A DNA stretch of 6,580 nt, from positions 1,478,043 to 1,484,622 of the forward strand of contig CP070636.1 in assembly GCA_020356305.1 (NCBI GenBank), written 5' to 3'. The translations under genes were made by a program, and so were the position numbers. This stretch comes from Candidatus Bathyarchaeota archaeon (GTDB lineage: Archaea > Thermoproteota > Bathyarchaeia > Bathyarchaeales > Bathyarchaeaceae). Positions 1 through 5,152 of the stretch are shown piece after piece (position 1 is the first letter of the stretch; the number at the start of each line of letters is the position of its first letter). The notes under the pieces are model-generated. The model did not search any database. It was not told the DNA's origin and saw only the letters and a list, made by a program, of their open reading frames with translations.

Positions 1-490
1 ATCGCATGGTTTTCTGAAGGAGTTCTCTGAGTCCCTTCACGTTCAGATAAGTCTCTTGTTGGCCAGCGAAAGAGGCACCGGGAAGATCCTCAGCTGTAGC
101 GCTTGAACGCACAGCGACGAACACTCGAGTTGATTTCGTTCTCTCGCCCAATTTCTTATAGGCTTTCTCGATCGCTTCCGTGATTTCACGCGGCATTGGT
201 GTTGATTCAATTGTCTTTCGAACACCTTTTGAGGCTTCATTGTATTGCTGAGGAACGTTGGTGTTGATGACAGTCTCGTCGATGATCTTGTAGATTTTTT
301 CGGCAATCCCCGTTTGTGTGATGAATTTTTTGTAGGCTTGAGCGGTAACCGCGAAGCCGGGGGGGACTGGTATTCCTGCGCGAAGCATTTCACCTAGGTT
401 TGCTACTTTGCCTCCAACGGAGTCAATATCCTCTTTTCCTATTTCCTCAAACCATAGAGTAAGCTTTTCTTTTGACGACTCGTTTCGCAA
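1..490 (-). CDS. ppsA: Phosphoenolpyruvate synthase, N-terminal part (cut by window edge)
   Basis: PEP synthase converts pyruvate, ATP and water to PEP, AMP and phosphate in the cytoplasm, the entry step of gluconeogenesis. Only the first 163 codons are visible; the C-terminal phosphohistidine and PEP-binding domains (family total roughly 750-820 residues) lie outside the window. What is seen belongs to the PPDK/PEP-synthase N-terminal ATP-binding domain: SVGGKVANLGEM at residues 24-35, IPVPPGFAVT at 40-49, and the hallmark VRSSATAEDLPGASFAGQQ at 127-145, with K28 and R128 as expected nucleotide-contacting residues. The start is inferred: a TTG at 490-488 stands 8 bases after GGAGG (503-499), and no ATG or GTG start fits between the rpl10e stop and the conserved domain. 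The gene begins 15 bases after rpl10e, so it is probably co-transcribed with it. Family assignment is secure; PPDK is less likely but cannot be excluded from this fragment. Confidence 0.93.
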   Translation of the reverse strand, partial: MRNESSKEKLTLWFEEIGKEDIDSVGGKVANLGEMLRAGIPVPPGFAVTAQAYKKFITQTGIAEKIYKIIDETVINTNVPQQYNEASKGVRKTIESTPMPREITEAIEKAYKKLGERTKSTRVFVAVRSSATAEDLPGASFAGQQETYLNVKGLRELLQKTMR

Positions 491-505
491 CGGAATGTCC
501 TCCAA

Positions 506-1003
506 TTAATCCGCTATTTTCTCAACAACTATTCGAGAGGTTATAGGCAGTTTGGCTCCTCCCCGCTTCAACGCTTCTCTAGCAGTTTCAAGGCCGTCTT
601 CGTTTATGTCGGCTATTATGACAGTCTGGTTTCGTTTCACTCGTGCAGCGGTTCCTATAGGTTTTCCAAACGACCTTTTCATTCCGTCCTGCAGTCGATC
701 AGCATGAGCCCCGAAAATCATCTTGTTTTCTCTCAGCACTGTGTGGGGGTACGGCAAAATTCGCAAGCAATAATTGTCCCCTAGCTTTTCAGAGAGAACC
801 CGATTTGTTGCCACACGCGCTGCTTCTAGCGCGTTGTGCCGAACCTGTGCTTCTTTATCGGCGATCAGAAAGGCTTGATACTCAAATCTGGCCGTGGGAT
901 CTCCCATAGTGAACTTGGTTATTTTTGGTTGAGGAGAGCCTCTGATATACTTTTTTCTCGTGTAGGATTGCCCTTTTACCCTTCGATAGTTGTGTGCTTT
1001 CAT
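506..1003 (-). CDS. rpl10e: 50S ribosomal protein L10e (uL16 family)
   Basis: This is a structural protein of the archaeal large subunit, homologous to bacterial L16 and eukaryotic RPL10. It sits near the tRNA A-site region and helps shape the peptidyl-transferase surroundings. The 165-residue frame is intact and close to the usual archaeal length (about 160-180). It opens with the typical basic N-terminus (MKAHNYRRVKGQSYTR) and carries the conserved segment at residues 94-122, including KMIFGAHADR and SFGKPIGTAARV. The ATG at 1003 starts the family's normal N-terminus. Only a poor SD (GGGAAAG) precedes it, and a TATA-like box lies about 36 bases upstream, so the messenger may have a very short leader. 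It is followed after 15 bases by ppsA. Confidence 0.97.
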   Translation of the reverse strand: MKAHNYRRVKGQSYTRKKYIRGSPQPKITKFTMGDPTARFEYQAFLIADKEAQVRHNALEAARVATNRVLSEKLGDNYCLRILPYPHTVLRENKMIFGAHADRLQDGMKRSFGKPIGTAARVKRNQTVIIADINEDGLETAREALKRGGAKLPITSRIVVEKIAD

Positions 1004-1034
1004 TATCTTTCCCGTTCGAGCTTTCGTATGCAGG

Positions 1035-1043
1035 ATATTTAAA
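1035..1043 (-). promoter_or_regulatory. Candidate TATA box for rpl10e-ppsA
   Basis: On the transcribed strand the 63-base gap between the dCTP deaminase-like gene and rpl10e contains TTTAAATAT. Its centre is about 36 bases before the rpl10e ATG. With the usual archaeal TATA-to-start distance of about 25 bases, transcription would begin about 10 bases before the ATG, which suits the weak SD of rpl10e. This is inference from sequence and spacing only; a purine-rich BRE element upstream is not clear. Confidence 0.55.
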
Positions 1044-1066
1044 GGATACTCTAGTACCGTTGTTTA

Positions 1067-1624
1067 TTAAAAGTATGGACTCGCAATAAGGGTGCCGTGC
1101 GCATGGCCGTACATGTGCCTGTTTCTGAGCCATGTTTTGGCTAGTTCATCAAAATTTGGAAAGATCCTCTTCAAGATCGGAATGTACATCTTTTTTTCTT
1201 CTTCAGTTACATATTGGAACTGGTACTCTCCAATGTAGGGAGAAGGTTCGCCCTCTCTGTTTATGAATTCGAAGTGCATGAAGGGGTCTCCCCTCTTGAT
1301 TGTTATAGGTTGCCTTTCATTGCTCAAGTTGACGAGTTCAAGGGCGAGTCTCCCAACGAAGCCGCTGTGAACTTTGGCGGCGTTGAGAAACGACAGTCCC
1401 ATTCTTCCGTATTTGCTCTTCGGCGTGAGGTGTGCCACGTATTGGGGCGGGGTGAACACAACCTCGTAGGAGATAAGGTTCTTGTGCTCTAGGTAATGTA
1501 GTGTTGTTTCCTCCTTCACTGTTAGAATGTAGCTGTCACCGTCTAACAGATTGTAGTCGAATGGGCAGATACACTTGTAATTCTCAGTAAGCTCCACCAG
1601 CTTGTTCTTACCGAGGATACACAT
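1067..1624 (-). CDS. dcd: dCTP deaminase / dUTPase superfamily protein
   Basis: The family deaminates dCTP to dUTP, sometimes also hydrolysing dUTP, and so feeds dTMP synthesis in the cytoplasm. Numbered from the preferred 185-residue start, the core SKYGRMGL at residues 70-77 places S70 and R74 where E. coli Dcd has S111 and R115. LALELVN at 93-99 supplies the deaminase glutamate (E96, matching E138). ICPF near 19-22, DSY near 30-32 and the C-terminal YIGEYQFQY also fit Dcd rather than a plain dUTPase. I chose the ATG at 1624 because it aligns with the family N-terminus (M-I-L-S type) and follows AGGTGAG. A TTG-started form reaching 1690 is possible but adds unmatched residues. Oddities: the usual IDPGF reads VHSGF, losing the aspartate, and a basic, aromatic tail follows residue 143. 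A weak TATA-like TTTTATC at 1663-1669 could give it its own promoter. Precise activity is uncertain. Confidence 0.75.
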   Translation of the reverse strand: MCILGKNKLVELTENYKCICPFDYNLLDGDSYILTVKEETTLHYLEHKNLISYEVVFTPPQYVAHLTPKSKYGRMGLSFLNAAKVHSGFVGRLALELVNLSNERQPITIKRGDPFMHFEFINREGEPSPYIGEYQFQYVTEEEKKMYIPILKRIFPNFDELAKTWLRNRHMYGHAHGTLIASPYF

Positions 1625-1625
1625 G

Positions 1626-1637
1626 AGGTTCTCACCT
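1626..1637 (-). promoter_or_regulatory. Small hairpin enclosing the dcd SD
   Basis: The transcript reads AGGU GAGA ACCU and then C before the AUG at 1624. The SD bases AGGU would pair in a 4-bp stem closed by a GAGA (GNRA-type) loop, possibly tempering initiation. The stem is short, so it may be a coincidence of sequence. Confidence 0.25.
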
Positions 1638-1695
1638 TGACGTAACACTACCTGCCTCGCGTGATAAAACACTTCTTTGCCTAATGCCAACTATC

Positions 1696-2523
1696 TCAGG
1701 GCGAGAGAACTCTGGTTATCTCGTTGGTCAGGGCCCCGAAGTCTTCTGGAGCCAACTCCCGCACCCTCTTGTCGTGAAAAAGGAGGGAATCTGCTAGTCT
1801 CGCCATGTCTGCTTTCCTCACGCGCCCGTGCAGAAAAGGAACAATGGCATTTCTTACCTTCTTGTTTCTTTGGGTGAAGAGTGTCTGCACAAGTTTGAAG
1901 AAGGCTTCTTCATCCTCCACGAAGAACGGTGACTCCTGCCTCGGCTTCAAACGCACCACCGCAGAGTCTACGTCGGGAGGAGGATAAAACATGCTTCTAG
2001 GCACAGGGTCTAAAAACTCTGCCTCTGCTCGGTAGTAGGTACCGACGGTCAGCCTTCCGTAGTCTCTGCTGCCCACCGGCGCGGCAAGTCTCTCAGCAAA
2101 CTCCTTCTGAAACGTTAGCACAGCAGAGTCAAACCTTCTCTCTAGAAGCCAGAACAGGAGGGGGGAGGAGATGGAGTATGGAGGGGTGGAAACCACCTTG
2201 TTGAACCGTGGAACAGAGACGGTTAGCACATCTCCCTCGATAAGATTTACGTTCTGCAGGTCCCGAAGCTCGTATCTCAGTATTTTGACCAGTTTGTGGT
2301 CAATTTATACGGCTATAACTCTCTTGCATGTCGAGGAGAGAAGTTGCGTTAGAAACCCTAGTCCAGCTCCCACCTCCAGAACGGTGTCCTCTTCACTTAT
2401 AGAAGCGTAAGAGATCATCTTCTGCAGCAGTGCATGGTTTATAATGAAGTGTTGCCCTAAACGCTTCTTCGGAAAAACCCTGTGGAGGCGGAGGAGACCT
2501 CTCGTCCTCTGAAGAAGGTTCAT
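1696..2523 (-). pseudogene. ksgA: 16S rRNA dimethyladenosine transferase with in-frame TAA
   Basis: KsgA/Dim1 dimethylates two adjacent adenosines in the 3'-terminal hairpin of small-subunit rRNA using S-adenosylmethionine, late in 30S assembly. The frame from the ATG at 2523 spans 275 codons, the normal family size. It shows PKKRLGQHF (18-26), the SAM motif LEVGAGLG (49-56), the post-I strand ending V-I-A-V (69-72), PYSISSPL (115-122) and the C-terminal MFYPPPDVDSAVVRLKPR and QRNKKVRNAI segments. Codon 73 is TAA (2307-2305), exactly where GAA for the conserved acidic residue of A-V-E-I-D belongs, and the same frame resumes at once with IDHKLVKILRYE. The catalytic N-L-P-Y is T113-P-P-Y116. 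The rest is undamaged, which points to a very recent G-to-T nonsense mutation or an assembly error rather than an old pseudogene. It starts 10 bases after the DUF655 stop. An internal GTG (2229) behind GAGGGAG could restart translation, but that product lacks the SAM loop. Confidence 0.88.
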
Positions 2524-2524
2524 T

Positions 2525-2540
2525 GCCCTATCACTAGGGC
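2525..2540 (-). promoter_or_regulatory. Intercistronic hairpin at DUF655 stop / ksgA start
   Basis: The transcript reads GCCCUA GUGA UAGGGC, followed by one A and then the ksgA AUG. It is a perfect 6-bp stem with a GUGA (GNRA-type) tetraloop. The DUF655 stop codon UAG straddles stem and loop, and the only SD-like bases before ksgA (AGGG) lie in the 3' arm. A ribosome finishing DUF655 would melt the stem, so it could make ksgA translation depend on DUF655 translation. The structure is visible; the function is inferred. Confidence 0.4.
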
Positions 2541-3088
2541 ACCCGCGTGAAGAGTCGGTGTTTGCTTTCGCCTGCAAGTTCCTCCAGAATCCTCTTCGTA
2601 ATCAGTTTGGCAGGGTTAGGCAAGTTGGCGCGCTGCTGCAGATCGTTGAAGTTTTGGAAGGCCTTCTTCTCCCGTTCGTCAAGAATTTGCCACATATACT
2701 TCTTTCCAATGCCTGGAAGTAGCTCTAACGCGTGCATTCTAGGCGTGATTGCCTGGGCGGTGTTGAAAAAGTCAATGAACCAGCTTTCGCGATTAAGCAC
2801 GATTTTCTCCACAGCCGCAGCTAGTTCCATCTTAGCGGTTGCAGTCAACTCTTCGTAGCCGATTCGACCTATGATATACGTGATTTTTTTGCGAGATTCC
2901 TTCCCAACGTAAACCCTTTCAAAAGATGGGAGGACAATACCCTCTTTAACGATTGCTTCGAGGAGAGTGAAGTACCCTTCTCCAACGACCTGAACTAGAG
3001 CGCCTGCTCTGTAACCTGGTCTGGTTCTAGGTCGTCCGTGAGGCAGAAAATCAAGAACGTATGCGTATTCTTCGTACCTTTTCTCCAT
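2534..3088 (-). CDS. DUF655 family protein, putative nucleic-acid binding
   Basis: This archaeal family is known mainly from its fixed place between rpoF and ksgA and from a fold predicted to bind nucleic acid; no reaction is established. The 184-residue protein has the typical opening EEYAYVLDFLPHGRP (6-20), then a beta-rich half that includes GALVQVVGEGYFTLLEA (29-45) and VYVGKESRKKITYIIGRI (59-76). A helical half follows, with a helix-hairpin-helix-like element around 114-140 (ITPRMHALELLPGIGKK). The last part is rich in basic residues (KLITKRILEE). The ATG at 3088 is preferred because GAGG stands 5 bases before it; a GTG 15 bases upstream lacks an SD. It follows rpoF by 41 bases and ends 10 bases before ksgA. 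The context hints at a role in ribosome or RNA maturation, which is inference. Confidence 0.9.
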   Translation of the reverse strand: MEKRYEEYAYVLDFLPHGRPRTRPGYRAGALVQVVGEGYFTLLEAIVKEGIVLPSFERVYVGKESRKKITYIIGRIGYEELTATAKMELAAAVEKIVLNRESWFIDFFNTAQAITPRMHALELLPGIGKKYMWQILDEREKKAFQNFNDLQQRANLPNPAKLITKRILEELAGESKHRLFTRVP

Positions 3089-3129
3089 GCTCTCCTCGCC
3101 CACACAGTAATAGACTAGAAGGAAAGTCC

Positions 3130-3468
3130 TTATTCCTTTTTTCTATAACCGTCCAAAAAGGCTAGGATTTTCTCCAGCTTGGAGGTCTCCACGATCCGGC
3201 GACCGCCGGCCAGAAACACTCGTATTTCCTCCACACTCTCTGGCATACAGTTAACAACTTGGACAGCCTCCTCCTCTTCCAGCTCAAAATTCCCTACTAG
3301 CTCGGCTACGAGCTTTTCTGCCGTATTGGCATCGACCTTGGAGAATTTAGAGGCATAGTCTAAGGATCTTCGCTGGAACTGGTCAAGTTTTTCCTCACCT
3401 ATCGATTCCAGCAATTCTTTTACCTTGGGAATTGTGACAACCCGTTCTTTAATCGCTTTCCTAGGCAT
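3130..3468 (-). CDS. rpoF: DNA-directed RNA polymerase subunit F (Rpb4)
   Basis: RpoF pairs with RpoE (Rpb7) to form the stalk of archaeal RNA polymerase, which contacts emerging RNA and assists open-complex formation. The 112-residue protein matches the family length. It shows the usual pattern: a variable beta N-terminus (ERVVTIPKVKELLESI), a helix with RRSLDYASKFSKVDANTAEKLV, and a helical HRDC-like C-terminus with EEEEAVQVVNCMPES and LEKILAFLDGYRKK. The N-terminal half is acidic and helix-rich, as is normal. I chose the ATG at 3468, two bases past the rpl21e TGA and about 7 bases after GAGAGG. A TTG six bases earlier, overlapping that stop, is the alternative. Such tight spacing implies translational coupling to rpl21e. 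Confidence 0.93.
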   Translation of the reverse strand: MPRKAIKERVVTIPKVKELLESIGEEKLDQFQRRSLDYASKFSKVDANTAEKLVAELVGNFELEEEEAVQVVNCMPESVEEIRVFLAGGRRIVETSKLEKILAFLDGYRKKE

Positions 3469-3478
3469 TTTCAAGCCT
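3463..3478 (-). promoter_or_regulatory. rpoF initiation site with AGGC/GCCT inverted repeat
   Basis: On the transcribed strand AGGC, part of the SD GAGAGGC, and GCCT, the second codon and next base of rpoF, are complementary and flank the ATG with an 8-base loop. It nearly copies the rpl21e start site. The 4-bp stem is weak and its effect is inferred. Confidence 0.25.
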
Positions 3479-3770
3479 CTCTATGGGGTTCGAGGTGTTC
3501 AGGTCGCACGATGATCTCTTTAATTGCTTTTCCTTGTGTCACGCCGACGACGTAGGCTCTGCCTTTCTTGCTAGCTATGACGCCAATTCTTCCTTGATAT
3601 CTCCTGTGAGGCATGCCCCCATGGACGCTCGGGTCTATCTTCACTACCACCTTTTGCCCCGATTTGTATTCATAGAGGATCTTGCTGAGCCCAGTTTTGC
3701 CTCGGTTTCTAGGTTTCTTCTTCAAAAGCGTACGGGTTTTTTTTCGGTAGCCCTTCGATTTTCTAGGCAT
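3471..3770 (-). CDS. rpl21e: 50S ribosomal protein L21e
   Basis: L21e is a small basic protein of the archaeal and eukaryotic large ribosomal subunit, absent from bacteria. The 99-residue frame has normal length. The N-terminus is highly basic (KGYRKKTRTLLKKKPRNRGK, 6-25). The conserved centre is VHGGMPHRRYQGRIG (49-63), and the protein closes with IVRPEHLEPH (87-96). The ATG at 3770 shares one base with the pus10 TGA (TGATG), and GGAGG lies three bases before it inside the pus10 end, so its translation is probably coupled to pus10. It is followed by rpoF two bases after its stop. Confidence 0.97.
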   Translation of the reverse strand: MPRKSKGYRKKTRTLLKKKPRNRGKTGLSKILYEYKSGQKVVVKIDPSVHGGMPHRRYQGRIGVIASKKGRAYVVGVTQGKAIKEIIVRPEHLEPHREA

Positions 3771-3776
3771 CAGCCT
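3765..3776 (-). promoter_or_regulatory. rpl21e initiation site with AGGC/GCCT inverted repeat
   Basis: The transcript reads AGGC UGAU GCCU. Part of the SD pairs with codon 2 of rpl21e, and the overlapping pus10 stop and rpl21e start sit in the 4-base loop. Ribosomes terminating on pus10 would open it. The stem is only 4 bp, so the regulatory role is a guess. Confidence 0.25.
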
Positions 3777-5098
3777 CCCCTTCTGATCACGTTTAAGACG
3801 TCAAGCTCCAGAGGCTCGGCTCTGGCACTGACCATGTCAGTAACGTTGGGGTCAGTTCGACCTTCATCGCCTGTAATCAACTCTTTTATGTATAGCCCAC
3901 CTTCACAGTGTACTGTTATCTCCGCACGGTTGGGCGACAACCTCTTTACCTTTGCCTCATATATGTACTTTTCTCGAACCTTGTCCGCTCTCCTATGCAA
4001 TACGCGTAGGGGTGTTTGTTGACGGACCATCGCTCTAGTCAGCCGTTTCTCCAAGGTTTCCAACTCGATCTCCGTGAGGTTTCTATCAAACTGGACTACG
4101 GTTCTGTAAATTTTTTCGCCTGTCTCAGTTTTTTTCAATCCCCTTACAGTGTCTCTGTCACCAAAACGTAGGTTTAAAACCTTCACCTTGTCCTGCGCTT
4201 GGCTGTTGATTGCTCCTGTGAGATCATGTAAGTCAATTAAACGTTTTCTAGGCTTCTTCACTTCTATAACGAAGGGTCTCCCGCTCCCCAGCATACGAGC
4301 GTCAACGTCTTCACGCCCTGCTACGTGAAAAGAAGCCTCTTCTCCAGCTGTCCTGTCTAAAGTTGGCCCAGAGACAAGTTCTTCAACCGATTCTTGATAC
4401 ATTTTGCCAGTCCCGTTGCATCGTAAACAGCCCTTCCCCCCACACTCTACACATATCCATCTAGACTGGGGTATGCCACGGACTAGTTTTCGGTATCTCC
4501 CTGCAATGTAGAGTGGATTCGACTTAAGTTTGACTTTTTGGGTGAAAGGGTTGACGAGAATTACCACGTTCGGTTTTTTGTGGTCTACTGGTTTTTGTGT
4601 GATTGTGGAGATTCCCTTTCCGATATCGCGGCTGAAGTTGTTTCGCATACTTTCTCCGTGTTTCACCTGAAATTCTGCTCTAAACTCGTCTTCCTTCTCC
4701 TCTATTTCAGTGGGTAGTTCCACTCCTACCAGAAACGTGGCATGCTCGTAGGCTTCTAATTTCTTTAGAGATAATGCCACTAATTCGTCTATGGATTCAA
4801 ACTGGCCGTGGCATAAGCAACATTCTTTCCGTTTCCTCGCTCTTTTTCTAAGCCTTTTCAGTATTTTAGCTGCCATGTCAGAGGAGGCGTTTACTGTAAG
4901 GATTCTAAGAAGCGAGAACCCTTCTTTCTCCCCCTTCAGCGCCAGCCGATGCCCTTTCATTACTAGGAGGATTTTCAGAACTTCGCCACGTTTTTGATTG
5001 TCTAGTCCATATCCTAGGAATGCAAACTGTCTCCCTAGACAATGGTTACACAGTGAATATTTCTCCAACATTTTCTGCGCTTTTTCAAGAATCTCCAT
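3770..5098 (-). CDS. pus10: tRNA pseudouridine(54/55) synthase Pus10
   Basis: Archaeal Pus10 converts uridine to pseudouridine at position 55, and in many species 54, of the tRNA T-loop, replacing bacterial TruB for this job. The 442-residue protein is full length. The N-terminal RNA-binding part carries a split zinc site, C17-x2-C20 and C93-x2-C96. A second four-cysteine knuckle (C216, C219, C224, C227) precedes GTGKMYQESVEE, as in archaeal relatives. The catalytic domain has GREDVDARMLGSGRPF at 261-276; D264 aligns with the aspartate of the TruA-type GRTD motif and is the expected nucleophile. KIYRTVVQF (329-337) and GLYIKELITGDEGRTDPNVT (401-420) are further family signatures. The ATG at 5098 follows GAAGAGG by 6 bases, 54 bases after srp54. 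Its end overlaps rpl21e. No defect is seen. Confidence 0.96.
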   Translation of the reverse strand: MEILEKAQKMLEKYSLCNHCLGRQFAFLGYGLDNQKRGEVLKILLVMKGHRLALKGEKEGFSLLRILTVNASSDMAAKILKRLRKRARKRKECCLCHGQFESIDELVALSLKKLEAYEHATFLVGVELPTEIEEKEDEFRAEFQVKHGESMRNNFSRDIGKGISTITQKPVDHKKPNVVILVNPFTQKVKLKSNPLYIAGRYRKLVRGIPQSRWICVECGGKGCLRCNGTGKMYQESVEELVSGPTLDRTAGEEASFHVAGREDVDARMLGSGRPFVIEVKKPRKRLIDLHDLTGAINSQAQDKVKVLNLRFGDRDTVRGLKKTETGEKIYRTVVQFDRNLTEIELETLEKRLTRAMVRQQTPLRVLHRRADKVREKYIYEAKVKRLSPNRAEITVHCEGGLYIKELITGDEGRTDPNVTDMVSARAEPLELDVLNVIRRGG

Positions 5099-5108
5099 AA
5101 GTTTACCT

Positions 5109-5139
5109 CTTCAGGCTGCTTGTTTCCGCAGCGCTCAAG
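5109..5139 (-). promoter_or_regulatory. Intercistronic hairpin before pus10
   Basis: In the 54-base gap between srp54 and pus10 the transcript can fold CUUGAGCGCUGC against GCAGCCUGAAG. That gives ten base pairs with one G-G mismatch and one bulged C, closed by the loop GGAAACAA. The 3' arm runs into the first base of the pus10 SD (GAGG). It could be a processing site, a weak attenuator or a translational element. No U-tract follows, so it is not a typical terminator. Confidence 0.35.
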
Positions 5140-5152
5140 TTTCGGGTCCTCT

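Noticed and set aside
43..393. A 116-codon open frame on the minus strand inside the left-edge region
   Set aside because: It lies in a different frame from the clear PEP synthase N-terminus covering 490-1; its arginine/serine-rich translation resembles no family and it has no plausible start context.
882..1133. An 83-codon minus-strand frame across the dcd-rpl10e gap
   Set aside because: It overlaps both real genes in the wrong frame and would cover the candidate promoter; there is no family resemblance.
1624..1690. A TTG start at 1690 extending the dcd-like protein by 22 residues
   Set aside because: The extra residues do not match the family N-terminus, whereas the ATG at 1624 does and has an AGGTGAG just upstream.
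2305..2307. Programmed recoding of the ksgA TAA (selenocysteine, pyrrolysine or stop reassignment)
   Set aside because: Known recoding uses UGA or UAG, TAA ends other genes in this window, and I see no recoding element beside it. Ordinary low-level readthrough cannot be excluded.
3104..3129. Terminator or promoter between rpoF and DUF655
   Set aside because: The gap has only a 5-bp hairpin without a following U-tract and no convincing TATA-like box, so continued transcription is more likely.
3483..4022. A 179-codon plus-strand open frame opposite rpl21e and the pus10 end
   Set aside because: It lies antisense to two securely identified genes, has no SD, and its composition is that of a complementary-strand shadow.
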